From Parietaria judaica (Eukaryota; Streptophyta; Magnoliopsida; Rosales; Urticaceae): a stretch of DNA of 64,000 bases. Position 1 is the stretch's first letter, and each line of letters opens with the position of its first letter. Location: the NCBI GenBank assembly GCA_954871525.1, contig OX940861.1, forward strand, positions 34,423,201 through 34,487,200. The letters run 5' to 3'. The notes beneath the pieces were generated by a model. The model did no database searches. It was not told the origin of the DNA and was given only the letters and a program-made list of their open reading frames with translations. Below are positions 44,254 through 56,786 of this stretch, piece after piece. The position numbers were made by a program, and so were the translations under genes.

Positions 44254-46335
44254 CACGCAGCTTTTTCCGGCGGTGACGTGTTTTGATTGATTCTCAATCG
44301 ATATAAGGCTTCCCAATCGATCGATCTTCTTCACCGTCTCTCGCGCCGTCTTCGCTTCGTGTAAATAAACTATAAATTTATTTACAGTTTTTCGTAAAAT
44401 ATATTTATTTACAGTTCAACATTTTAATAATCTTTTTTACATATATTTACTGTTTTTTAAATATATGTAAATATACTCACCAACAATTACGTTTCGTGTG
44501 AGATCCTTGAATTATTGTGTGTTTAATTCCTTTTAATCCTTTGATTTCTGTACATGGGACGATGATTAGTAAATATAGTTACGTAAAAACACAGAATCGT
44601 AAATATAGTTACATAAAAATACAGAGTCGTAAATATAGTTACGTAAATATAATTACAGATTCGTAAAATTGCAGAGAATTGATTTGAAATTTTGTTTTTT
44701 AAACACTGATTAATAAGGGAGAAAAATTCAAAAATAATACTGATTAATAGGGACCAAAAAATAAAAAATAAGATTTGTTACAAACGTTAAAATAGGGAAG
44801 ATTAATTCAAAAAATATTTGTTTAATCGTTAAAATATGGAGGATAAATTTTAATTTATTTTGTTTGCTACATTTAAGGAAAATATTTATGTTTTTATTTT
44901 AATTAAAATTAAACGTGGCTTAATTGGGCATATTAGTCCATATTTTAATTTGTTGGTGGTTATGATTACCATAATTAGAAATAGGCATTTTTTTTAAACC
45001 TTGAGTCACAATTGGGTATTTCCTTCATTTATCCTTTTTTATTCATAAAATGATACGTATAGTGAAAAAAATAAAATAATAAAGTAAATAGACTTAAAAT
45101 AATAATATAATAAATGTAATAAAATATTAAGTAAATAATATTAGTGTTATGGGTAGAAATTTTAACCTGTAAATACACTATATAGGAATTCAAAAATCTG
45201 GATAAAATTCAAAAAAAAAAAAAAAATTATGAAATCAGAAAGTTCTGGATTTTTTGGATTCAGAAGTTCTAGTTCCCATTAAATCCAGAATTTACTGGTT
45301 ATGAATCAGATTTTTTTTCTTCGAATGTTAATCGTTGATATTATTAATCTGATTGTCAATTTTAAAAATTATGAAAAATAAATATGGTATAAAATGCAAA
45401 ATCGAATTCTATTTTCGAGGTAATAACTAAAACCAGAATTTCCTCTTCTGATTTTTGCCTTATTTTCGAAAAACAGCGAGTGTTTGTTATTAAAATGATA
45501 AGAGTTTTAACACTAAGTTATAGTTTATGGTTAGAGATATGCTCTTAAAACATTAAATCTTAATGATTCACTCAACACTCGTGTGGATTAAAAATATGAC
45601 ATGATTCACTCAACACTCAACAGATGCACGATTTATGAATAAGTTAACATGATACATAGACGAGACGAGAGGATCCAAAAATTAAAATATAGTCGAATAA
45701 AAATAATTTTATATATTTAATATATGTCATTGGTTGTTAATAAATATTATTATTTTTAAATTAAAGATGAAAGTCCGTTCTCGCCGTGTAAACTAAAATC
45801 TCAATTAAGTCAGCAATCAGAAAGCAAAGCAAGAAACGAAAATCAACATTTAATCCAATTTATTATTTATTTATTTCGCTAATCTATTAAGTAGGAAAGT
45901 GACGCTCACGCGCGTAGAGGGTCGCATTCCGTGCATCGGCGAGTGTGAATGGGTGTGAACCGTCCGATTGACTCGGGTGGGGGAGATGCGATAACACGTA
46001 AGGCGTGTGAGGCTAGCGAGCCTCTGATCATCGTTTTCCGGAAACTCCTTTTTGGGGCAACTCTCGTCGGTGGGAATCGACGAAGAAGTGCGTGCAAAGA
46101 CGCGCGGTATTTTAATGGATGGCAAAACGCGCGTGGAGACAACTCGAGTTATAGGCTGTGTGATTGACTATCTTCTTCAATCTTCTTCTTTTTCTTCTAC
46201 TATATTGTTTTCTGTTTTGGGTAATTTAAGGAAAAGACACCATACTATTTTGCAACATGGAAATGGAATACCTCTCTATCGGCTATTGTGTCGTGATGGG
46301 CAAAGGACATCTTTCTTCTGCCTTAATTTTTTTTA
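44254..46335. other. Intergenic region
   Basis: AT-rich with no gene identified. Short triplicated TCGTAAATATAGTTACGTAA-like motifs occur near 44565-44665. A GC-richer patch at 45900-46150 has open frames on both strands without recognised domains. Confidence 0.5.
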
Positions 46336-46904
46336 GAAAATTACGGCAAAAATACTCAACCTTTGGTCAATGTGTCTCCCGTGTGCCTAATTTTTAAAAC
46401 TGACGGCAAAAATACCCGACGTGCGTTGACCGTGACTTTGGCATGAAAACGCTAATTTTTTCGTTAACATCTGCCATGAGACCGTTAGCGACAAAAATAC
46501 AATTTTTTTTTTAAATTTAATTTTTAATTTTTGTAATTTATACTTTTTTTCTTTACTTGATTAGTGATAATTACTTGAATTTCAAATACATGGAATAACA
46601 CAAAAGTTAGTCAAAACATCAATTGATTTCTTAATGTGCTTGTATAAGCTACATTTGCTAATAAAAATCTTATTATTATGAGAAATTTTAAACATAGCAT
46701 TACACAAAAGTCGATCATGATATCAATTATCAATTGTATATTAATTTGCTTAGAGAAGCTAATTTGCCGACTAAACTTAATCATGAATAAAACAATTACG
46801 TAGTTAATTTAAGGTTGACAGTCAAATTTAAACAAAAACCTAATCATATTGTTTTTGTTACATTTGACTATCTAAATATATAGCATGACATCTCATAGAA
46901 ATAT

Positions 46905-46959
<55 letters not shown>

Positions 46960-48158
46960 AAACTCTTAGCGCATATATTTTCAAGTTATGACCATTACTT
47001 ATATTTTTATGTCTTTTTTTTTTGTCGGAACATACTTTGAAGTCTACTTTTGTTATCGGGGATATTTTTATAGACTTTAATTAGCCGAATTAATACAGTC
47101 AATTAATGTCTCCGTATTGAAAAAAAATGGCTTAAGAATATATGCCGGTAAAAAAATAATATCAATAATCAATAGGGCTTGATTAGTGATAATTGGCTAA
47201 AAGACCTCCCTTGGGATCCCATTAAAATCCATACCCTTAAATACCCATGCTAAGAAACATGAATAGTGCCGAAGGAAGCTATGAAACACAATGAAAACCC
47301 ACTTAAGGTCATTCTCCAAAAAAGCCCTCATCGGAGGCCGATCCAACACCGCAAACCACGTCCTTATCGTAGGCCGGATGCGCCCTCACGCGCAGCGTTT
47401 ATGCCGGCCGCGCTACTTGACGCGCGCGCGCCTCTGCTGATGTCATCAGGTTGACGTAAGCCCTTTTCAGGGCGCGTGAGGAGGGCAAGAGACGCGTGGC
47501 TGCACGTGGGAGCACGTGGTGGCTCATGTGGGGCCTGTGGGGCCGCCCGAGGTGCTACCGGCCCACTTTAAGGGTTCCGGGAGCTTTCCGATGCCATTTC
47601 TTGCAAACTTTATGACTTTTTTAGTATCTTGATATTTTTGGAAACAGCTGGACACTTTATTTCGCGAAAACAGACTTCCGGTGAATATCTCAGGCTAAAA
47701 TTGATTTTATTTAATAAAATAAAAATTAATTATATAACTTTCCTTTAATTAATTTATTAAAAATCAATTATGTAAAATACCCGTAATATTATGTTTAAAA
47801 TTTCTCATAATAATAAGATTTTTATCCGCAAATGTACCTTATACAAGCACATTAAGAAATCAATTGATGTTTTGACTAACTTTTGTGTTATTCCATGTAT
47901 TTGGAATTCAAGTAATTATTACTAATCAAGTAAATAAAAAAATATAAATAAAAAAAATAAAAAATTAATTTTTTCAAAAAAAAAAAAAAGTTTGGGTATT
48001 TTTGCCGCTAACGGCGACATGGCGGATGTTAATGGAAAAGTTAACGTTTTCATGCCAAAGTCACGGTCAACGCACGTTGGGTATTTTTGTCGCCAGTTTT
48101 AAAGGTTGGGTACACGGGAGGCACGTGACCAAAGGTTAGGTATTTTCCCCATAATTTG
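46336..48158. mobile_element. MULE-type foldback element, family A, copy 3, with a large centre
   Basis: Outer arms repeat the family A sequence (GAAAATTACGGCAAAAATA, GTGCGTTGACCGTGACTTTG) at 46336-46690 and, inverted, at about 47773-48158. About 1.08 kb of unique DNA separates the arms, including a GC-rich stretch at 47330-47590 and an AT/GT microsatellite (46906-46960). No clear 9-bp duplication was found, so the edges are approximate. No transposase domain seen. Confidence 0.8.
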
Positions 48159-48240
48159 TTTTACTCGAATTGAATAAACTTCACTTATGTTGTGGGAGAG
48201 ATGTTGAACTTGATGAGTAACATTGTATAAGAAAATTGTA

Positions 48241-48349
48241 CGAAATACTTATTTTGTGTTAAACCTTTTAAAAAACTATTCATTATGTGTGTAAAAAATT
48301 ACCCATAATGAGTAATTTTTTAAAAGGGTTGCACAAAATGGGTATTTCG
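48241..48349. repeat. Short foldback (arms about 46 bp)
   Basis: Left arm 48241-48287 (CGAAATACTTATTTTGTG...) pairs with right arm 48304-48349 (...CACAAAATGGGTATTTCG) with few mismatches. No TE family assigned. Confidence 0.8.
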
Positions 48350-50925
48350 TTAATTAACCCTATTTTATATATGCAGAGCTACATGTGCAGGAAAGAATGC
48401 ACGTGTATAGGTTTACTCTTCTTTTTTTTAGTAAAAAATTCAGGATTAACCGACCTTCATATCTCATTCTTTGTCAACGTACTTTCTTTGCCCGCATCTT
48501 CTTTCTCTGTTGTTCCCCTACCTTACCATTCGGTCCTCAAATCTCTATCGTTGTCGCCAAGGCCGTGCATGTAATTTTCGAGGCCCTAGACGAGGAAAAT
48601 TTTTAGGGCCTCTACCATTGCAAACTTCATTTTTTATGAAACTTCTTTAACTAAATTATTTAGAGTAGATTATGTTGAATTTACCACTGGATTTGCATCC
48701 AGTTGTCAAAAACTTCTACTTACAGTAACATAAAATGTCTATACCCTTTATGTTAAAGATATCATTCAGCTAAATTTTATTGTAAATTTATTTTTTATTT
48801 GATTAAGAAGTTACTTGCTTATTCTAGAAATTTATGTCTCTTTCAACTTCAACCCTAAACTTCCACATAATATTAAAAAGGTCTGGTCTTGTAAATTTGT
48901 GATGTAGCACAAAATTGTTCAACGTGATTGTTGCTACAATTGCACCATTGTATGAAACAACTTTTATTTTAATAATATCATCTTCAAACGATGTATTATG
49001 AATACGAAATTCTTGACATGTTTATGTATACGATTTTTCCTTCTAATTATAATAATTATGCTTTATAAATTAATAATTCGATAATATAATAAATTTTGGC
49101 CGTCCCAACATTATTAATTTATAGAGGTTTTACTGTTGGATTTTTCGATGATTTTCCGCAATCCGGATGCGAAATATTCAGGATATCATCGAAGCTAATG
49201 ATTTATATCAATAACGATAATCAAAATAATTCGGTTTTGATATGTTACCAGACTTTAGGTACTTTTGCCAACCAGTATTCTTCTGGCCGATTTCTCCTCT
49301 TTCTTCGTGTGATTGATTGCTGCATTTTTCCATATTAAGAATCCATAAGTCCCAAGCCTCTATTTCGTCCACCACGTCGCTGCGAGAACATCTATTAGAT
49401 CGGAAGTCACCTCGTCGGACTACTAGGTCTTCCTTGGTGATTGGATGATGATTCAATTGGCGCACGGGGAGGAAAAAACCATGACTTGGGCCATGGGATT
49501 AGGGCTTATCGTTTTTCTCTCTTCTATGGTTTTATGATACTCAAAATAATGTCAATGATGAATAGACTTTGTGTATTTATAGCGCACAGTCTATTAATGA
49601 CCTAATGGGCATTGGCCCATAAAATGGACCAAGCTCATTAGTTCATTATTAATTAATTAATCGTATTAAATATTCTTATAATTATCCTTCAGGCCCGAGT
49701 GGACCTATAACCTGTTTATTGTAGTCGGATCAGACTCGGAAAGCCCATTGGGCCTAAATCTCGATTCAGGCATTTCCTATAATCTCCTAATTACACGAAT
49801 ATACCAGGACTGGATATACCTCTTGCACATTCATGCGCAGAGAAGATCACTGATGGTGCCGGGATTGGATATAACTTTTGCATCGCCATAATCAAACATG
49901 CCTTATGCTTGGTCGTCGCAACTGAAACTTGTTGCGAGTTCGTCATCGTACTATGTTTTCTCTGGCGAGTTTGATGTGACTCCATAGAATTTTGAAGTGT
50001 TAGCCGCATATTCAAAGTCTGCAAGAAGCGAGAGGTCTGTAGTAATACATCGCTTTCCCCAGTGTATTAAAATACGTTGATCCTCAATATAAAAGTAATA
50101 ACTTAACCATGTGGTTTTTTCTCTTTATTAACTTCTATAATGACTTATTCCTTCAGCATCTTTACTACTCGAAATTGGATACAAACCATGGTTTGGCAAA
50201 TCTTTTTTGTCGAGTTCTTGTTTCCTGTTTTGGATAAGAGTATTGAACTACCAAGTTAGAACTGTTCAAACTTGTCTATGGCCATAGATTTCTAATACTC
50301 GTATCCTACATGAGGCCCTGAGTGTATTGCTCCAATGATTTAGGGAGATGGTCATTTTCTAGAATTTCCATTCCACTCTACAAAGTTCATGACGTACCCA
50401 AGAGCAATTTTTATAACTTCCTCGCTACAAGAAGCGTTTGACTACAGTCAAAATATGCCATTAGCCAGGTACTGGACTCATGATTGTTCTCAAACATTGG
50501 AATCTCTCATTATTACTCTAGAGATTTCAATGTCCCATTATTTACGTAACGTTAATGCCATGTTAATCTCTCCGAGTGTGAGTAAGCTCAACACTGCCAG
50601 TTATTGTAACTAGTGCCTACATATTTAAGAATACCTTGGAGATATCAAGGACTCTTCTTTTGAGGTATCACTTGTGCCCCTATAAATTTCTTCCTATGAT
50701 CTTGTTTGACTAGGGATGGTTTTAAAAAGTCATTTATGACTTCGAGGGTCGTAATTTCCTTTGTGGATACTAATATTATAAATTTCACTTTATATATTGA
50801 AATAGATATGAACTGAAGAAAATACGTATATAAATTATAATTCTGCTCAAACTTTTAACAAATAAAATGAATTTCTTCTGGAACCGATATTGTAAATAAA
50901 GCAAAAGTTCAACGTGTTAGAATAG
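48350..50925. other. Degraded sequence, possibly LTR and 3' part of a minus-strand copia element
   Basis: A TATAAATA box on the minus strand near 49577 and LTR-like wording at about 49450-49800 precede the RNaseH remnant at higher coordinates, as expected for the 3' LTR of a minus-strand element. No termini or duplication could be fixed. No host gene seen. Confidence 0.4.
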
Positions 50926-52400
50926 ACCTTAGACATCTATAGGTCTCTGATCCTTATAGACTATGTAAGATGAATGTGCTTTTCTTTCGGCAAAGCTTTG
51001 GTCGTCGGGTCAGCCACGTTTTCCTCTGTGTCTTCTCTTTTTATTCCAACTTCATTCGGATCAACTGTGTCTTTAATTAGTTAGAAATTTTCTAAGCATC
51101 TGCTTAGGTGCCTTGTGATCTTAGTTCATTGGCTTGTGTTTCGGCTCTGTTGTTGTTACAAAGGAGTCGCACTGGATCACTAATTGTAAAGAGTAAACCG
51201 AGATCAGAAAAAAAAATTCCCACTCAGATGGCCTCTTTGGTTGCCTTGGATGCACCTATGTACACAACTTTTGTGGTTGAGTCAGCTACAATAGCTTGCT
51301 TGCAACTATTCTAAGTAATTGCACAACCATTTAGATAAAATACATATCTTGTTTGCGATTTGACATCATCATGGTCAGTTTGGAAGCTTGCATAGTATAA
51401 CCAATAATGTTTAACTGGTCTACACCGCCATAAACAAAGGATCTATCCTTGGTCCTGTTATGGTAACTCAAGATATTTTTTACGGCATTCCACTGTGTAT
51501 CATCATGATAAAATTGGAATTGGCTTTTCATGCTAAAGGAAAATGACACCTCAAAACGAGTACATAACATTATATAAAACCAATAACAGTAGCATAGAGG
51601 ACCTTTCCTTTATGTTAGTTTTGCTTTGACGTTTTAGGGCACTGCTTACTTGAAAGATGCAACTCATCGGTCATTGAATGAGCCCTTAGTTTCGGTGGTC
51701 CACATCGAACCATCTTGCTATCATTTTAATATATATGTACTTTGACTTAGGGATCATATTCTCTTAGTTTTATCTCTATAAATTTTGACTCCTAGAATAA
51801 AGGCAGTCTCACCTAAGTCTTTCATTGAGAAACATTTTCTTAACAACTCCATTACCAAAAAGAAGTTCCATCATTACTGTACTCCTACTAGCTTTCGTGT
51901 ATACACAAGGTTAATATTTTGCCTTAGATGAAGTCGAATTCAGTAATTGCTTCATTGAAACATTGATTTCAACTCTGAGATGCTTGCTTTGGACTATTTA
52001 TATAGATCTATCCAGTTTGCATGCTTCAAAGGCATGCTTTTAATCATTGAATATATTCATGTTGTGTCCTATACACAACCTTTTTCCAGAATTATATTCA
52101 GGAACACATTCTTCATATCCATTTGCTTGATTTCAAAATCATAGAAATAAGCAATTGCAAGAAAAATCTTAGTGGACTTAATCAAGATAATAGGAGAGAA
52201 TGTTTCCTCTTAGTCTCAACTATGAACTTGTTAGAACCATTTTTCTATATGTCTCCCTTTGTGCGTTTGTACTTTACCGTCCATGTATATCTTCATTGAA
52301 CGAACCATGTCTAGCACAATATGATTTCTTCTCTCAGATGCACCAGGAGGAGTTAATGACGAAACAAACTTTTTTTAACTCAGGAAATCTTTATACTCAT
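50926..52400 (-). pseudogene. Fossil copia RT and RNase H (Copia-E)
   Basis: Minus-strand reading in mixed frames shows remnants of the RT palm (ETFSPIILIKSTKIFLAIA near 52210), DLGETAFILGVKIYRDK (about 51830-51780), and RNase H pieces DTQWNAVKNILSYHNRTKDR (about 51505-51440) and VADSTTKVVYIGASKATKEA (about 51295-51235), then ISDPVRLLCNNN. Stops and frameshifts are frequent. This is an old TNT/Tork-like copia copy (lineage from memory). Confidence 0.75.
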
Positions 52401-52499
52401 AGCTCAAATATTAATTGCCTCGATCATATTGAAAATGTTTCATTATCTTGCTTGTTTTAGTTTTCCACTTCATACTTAAACTCCTTAAACCGGTCAAAG

Positions 52500-53340
52500 G
52501 ACTCTAACTCGTGTCTTTATAAATTGGTGGGCATGCCAACGACTTTTCGAATGTCCCTGGAATGCGGTAGGAGAAGCCTCGAGTGCCGCTGTCATTTTTC
52601 CAAATGTCGCGGGCATGTCGTTGGAATGCCCATTTCCGTAATTTTTCCATGGAAAACTGACTATGTATAGCAAAATTTTCTCATTTGTCGCAGAAAAGTT
52701 GATGGAAACCCCATCATGCTAGGCTAAATTTTCTAGATTTCCGATTTATAGTTCTTTTAAAGGTTTGGTTATGATTTTTTGTTAAACCCGTGTTTTATGG
52801 TTAATTTTAGGGGATATTCTTGTGTATTAGTGCTGATATAGTTATCTTCTAGATCTTGTGAATCCATTCCTTGTATTGTAAATCTTCCAAATAACTGTTG
52901 ATTACCTTGAATCTAATTATTGCTCAATCGTTGATTAGTTTGTTACTACGTTAGTTAATTATTAATTAGTTAGTTATGTACTTATTTAGTTTAGTGTTTA
53001 ACCTTCATTATTTACTTACTTGCTTACTTGGATTAATTGTTGAATTGTTGATTAATTCATTACTAAGTTAGTTAATTATTATTTTAACAAATGTATTTTT
53101 GAACTTATATAAGAATCTTGCTTAAATAATAAAATAAATTTCCAAAATTTCCGTCGAAAACCCCATCGGCATGCGGTATGCCCATGAAATTTATGTGGTA
53201 TTTTCGACATGCGGCATGCCTTTTTTTTTTCAATTTGCCCGTCGGCATGCCTATTAACAAACAGTATTCCCGTAAAATAGAAATTACAAACCAACATCGG
53301 CAAGCGACATTTAACATGGTTTTTTCAAGTGGAGTGATGA
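52500..53340. other. Possible CACTA-like or foldback insertion in Copia-E
   Basis: The right end reads CACTCCACTTGAAAAAACC on the minus strand, resembling CACTA-type termini. The interior has repeated GGCATGCC-containing words (52535-52640 and 53160-53300). No matching left terminus or 3-bp duplication was found, so this is tentative. Confidence 0.3.
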
Positions 53341-54455
53341 GTTGGAGGTAATGAAGTACCTTTGAATGGGCTCTTTGTCATATAGTCAGTTAGACAAGAT
53401 TCACGTATCTCGTAAGATTCATATTAAAAAACGATCAAGATGTCCACCAATATAAAGCTCGGTAATGCGCCTCTTATATAGTGAAAACACTTTTAATTCT
53501 TGATTGAATCATTCCTATGTTTCATCACTTATGTGATTACTTTTAGATTGGAGTCCCCTTAGCCTTCTTCTTTGAAAACCACCATTTTACTGTTTTTATT
53601 TTTATTTTTTTATACAATTTATCACAAACAGTTTGTGAAAGTAGGACAATGAATTCAACACAATGTTAATGGAGAGTTCACTAAGGATCTCACCCTTTAT
53701 GTGAGATATGTTTTAAGGAAAGTTATCATCTTCAGAAAATAATCTCCAACTTCAAAGTTTAGAGATATTATGGAACTCTATACGCTCTCTACGATCTTAC
53801 ATCGCTCGTGTTGTACATGCTTCTCATACACCTTCCAAAGATGTTGAACGAACTTCCATACTATAATGTCATTATGCTTTAGAGAAGCATTATCAAAGAT
53901 CTCGTAATTCTTCTAATAATCATCTTTATCTATTGTGGAAGTTTTGGCAGGCGGTTCAAAATGGATATTCATCAATGATGAAAAATTCTTTCTTTATTAC
54001 TTCTCTAAATATCATCTTCAAAAGTCGTTGTCAGTCCATGAAAATTTCTTTTCTCTATCTGGAAACTTGTTTCCATGTACTTGAAAAAACATCTTTCAAG
54101 TATTTCTTTCATTGACACGTGTTTCTTATATATTAAATTGAAACAATAATTGAGCATAATTAATAATTCTAATAAGGATGTAAATAGTAATAAACTTATT
54201 ACTATAAAATGAAATTAATAACATTAGGGCTTTTAATGTTATTTCGTAAATAAATTAATGCGGAAACTAACCCTCATCAATTCTTATATTTAATAACTCA
54301 GGATTAAACAACAATTGTACTAGTGATCTTCCATAACAGAAACGATTTCTTGAGATTCTTTGTGTGTGAGTTTTCTCTGCGTCGTGAGTAGTCCGTGACT
54401 CTGCAAGCTTTCTGTCGGAAACTAGCTTGTTTGGTACTACCGAGGTATTCCCAGC
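53341..54455. other. Unassigned degraded sequence
   Basis: AT-rich with many stops in all frames. It may be the upstream part of Copia-E and the leader of Copia-C. Nothing could be named. Confidence 0.35.
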
Positions 54456-56786
54456 ATGATGGGTGATCTCCAAGTCGTCGGAGGAATCAAGAAACTCAAC
54501 ATCAACAAGTACAACACGTGGGCAACGTGCATGATGTCCTATTTGCAAGTACATGACCTTTGGGAGGTCGTTGGCGGAAGCGAAACTACGCCACCAGAGG
54601 AAGATGCTAACGGCATCTTGCGCAAATGGAGTATCAAAGCAGGCAAAACGATGTTTGCCCTGAAGACCACCGTTGAATAAGAGATGTTAGAGCACATTCG
54701 AGACGACATGACGGCTAAAGAAGTATGGGAAACGTTTACGATGCTTTTCTCTAAGAGAACGATGCGAGGCTACAACTCTTAGAGAATGAGCTACTGTCAA
54801 TCTCACAACGGGACATGACAATTGCTCAGTATTTCCACAAGGTCAAGTCGATATGTCGTGAGATTAGCGATCTCGATCCAAAGTCCATCATCGGAGAAGC
54901 TCGTATGAAGAGGATCATCATTCACGGGTTGAGACCGGAGTATCAAAGCTTTGTGATTGCTGTACAAGGATGGCCCGTTAGACCATCACTTGTAGAGTTC
55001 GAGAATTTTCTAGCAAGCCAAGAAGCGATGGATAAGTAAATGGGAGGCGTCACACTCAATAATGAAGAAGAGAAGTACCCCCTGCTAACGCATAAATAAT
55101 GGGTGGCCAAGCAGAAGAAGAACCATGGAGTTGGGTCTTCTTCTAGCTCGTCGAGTCGTGGCAGGTACGGCGGTGATAGCCGAGCACGTGGTAGAAGCTG
55201 AGGATAAGGGCGAGGTTGTGATATGCGAAGTTGCGATAGATACTCAGCCCGCCAGGAAGGCACCACGACCCGTAAAGACAAGAGCACGGTGAAGTGCTAC
55301 AATTTTCTGAAGCTTGGGCAATATGCATCGGAGTGCCGCAGCAAGAAACACGGCGAGGGAGCGAATCTGAGAAGATTCTAGGAAGACGAGCCCATGATGA
55401 TGTTCACTCAGCAAGAGAGGAACGTTGAAGTGTGGAGAGACGAGGAGACGAACGTCGAAGGCGAGAGCAACGCTGAGCCCGGGCGAGAATCGGTCAGAGA
55501 GAAGACCAACCTAGAGGAGCCAGTCGATGTGAAATCGAGCCCGGAGCCCGAGCTGATGATGGCTGAGAAAAGGCCCAGCCCGTAAAAGATGGCCGATGAG
55601 ACGTTCATACTTATCGAGGACAAGGTTATTGCAAACTTCCCCGTAGACGGAGAGAAGAATGTCTATATCGACGTCTGGTATTTAGAAAATGGTGCGAGCA
55701 ACTACATGACGGGAGATCAAGCTAAGTTTAAAGAGCTTGATGAGAAGATAACAGGGAGCGTGGAGTTCGGCGATGAATCGATCGTCGAAATCAGAGGCAG
55801 AGGGTCCATCATGCTCCAGTGCAACAACGGGGATCGCGCCTGCTGACTTAGGTGTACTACATCCCGAAGCTGAAGAGTAACATCATCATTCTCGGTCAGA
55901 TGACGGAGGTCGGCAACACAGTGGTGATGGCCGGCTTGTACTTGAAGATGTGGAACCAGAGTGGCGCCTTGTTGTTGAAAGTGAAGAGAACGCCTAACAT
56001 GTTGTACAAGATACTCCTGGAGATGGGCCAATCCGTCTGCTTAAGGGCGTCCCCTTAATGGCATCCCTGGCAGACCCGACTTGGTTGTGGCACACACGAC
56101 TTGGGCACGTAAACTTCTACGGGCTCAAGATGATGGGAGATAAGAAGCTGGCCTTTGAGGTTCCCAAGATTGAACACCCCAACCAACTGTGTGAATGCTG
56201 CATGGTCGCGAAAGAGGCAAGAGTGCCATTTCCGATCAAGGCCAAGTTCCGAGCAGAGCGACACCTCCAACTGGTGCACGCTAACCGGTGTGATCCAATT
56301 ACCCAGGCCACCCTAGCCGGTAACAAGTACTTCTTTTTGCTCGTTGGATGTGGGTTTATACGCTTAAGGAGAAGAGTGGAGCCCTTGAAGTCGTCAAGAA
56401 GTTCAAGAGGCTCGTGGAGAACCGGTTAGGACTTAGGTTCAAGACCTTGAAAACCGACCGAGGTGGATAGTTCACGTCCCAGAAGTTCGGAGAGTTCTGC
56501 AATGAGGAAGGAGTCGAATGACACCTCACTGCACCGTACACGCCCCAACAAAACGGTGTGGTGAAGAGAAGGAACCGGACTGTGATGGACACAGCAAGGA
56601 GTTTGCTAAAAAGCATGCAAGTCCCGGCAAGATTTTGCGGAGAAGCAGTTCGACATGCAGTCTATCTGTTGAACCGTTTGCCGACAAAGGCGCTAGGCGA
56701 GCGCACCCCTAACCAAGCATGGAAAGGGAAGAAACCTCATCTGAAGCATTTGAAGGTGTTTGGGTGCAACGCACATGTGAAGACTG
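54456..56786 (+). pseudogene. Copia-C: gag, protease and integrase remnants
   Basis: gag: KLNINKYNTWATCMMSYLQV, then AQYFHKVKSICREISDLDP and GLRPEYQSFVIAVQGWP. A damaged CCHC knuckle reads CYNFLKLGQYASEC (second C replaced by F). Protease region: WYLENGASNYMTGDQAKF (DSGAS replaced by ENGAS). GAG-pre-integrase: LWHTRLGHVNFYGLKMM. Integrase: LKTDRGG, stop, then TAPYTPQQNGVVKRRNRTVM and LPTKALGERTPNQAWKGKKP. At least eight in-frame stops. The sequence is cut at 56786 in the middle of integrase by the TG end of the Copia-D LTR. No LTR of its own was found in the window. Confidence 0.88.

Noticed and set aside
45871..46336. Possible small gene in the GC-richer patch
   Set aside because: Open in several frames on both strands with no protein signature; it may be an exon or leader of something unknown, but that cannot be supported.
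48287..48606. Short plus-strand frames after the family A element
   Set aside because: Part of the foldback and AT-rich flank; no domain, no splice context.
49096..50613. Several short plus-strand frames
   Set aside because: They lie opposite a minus-strand retroelement fossil and lack signatures.
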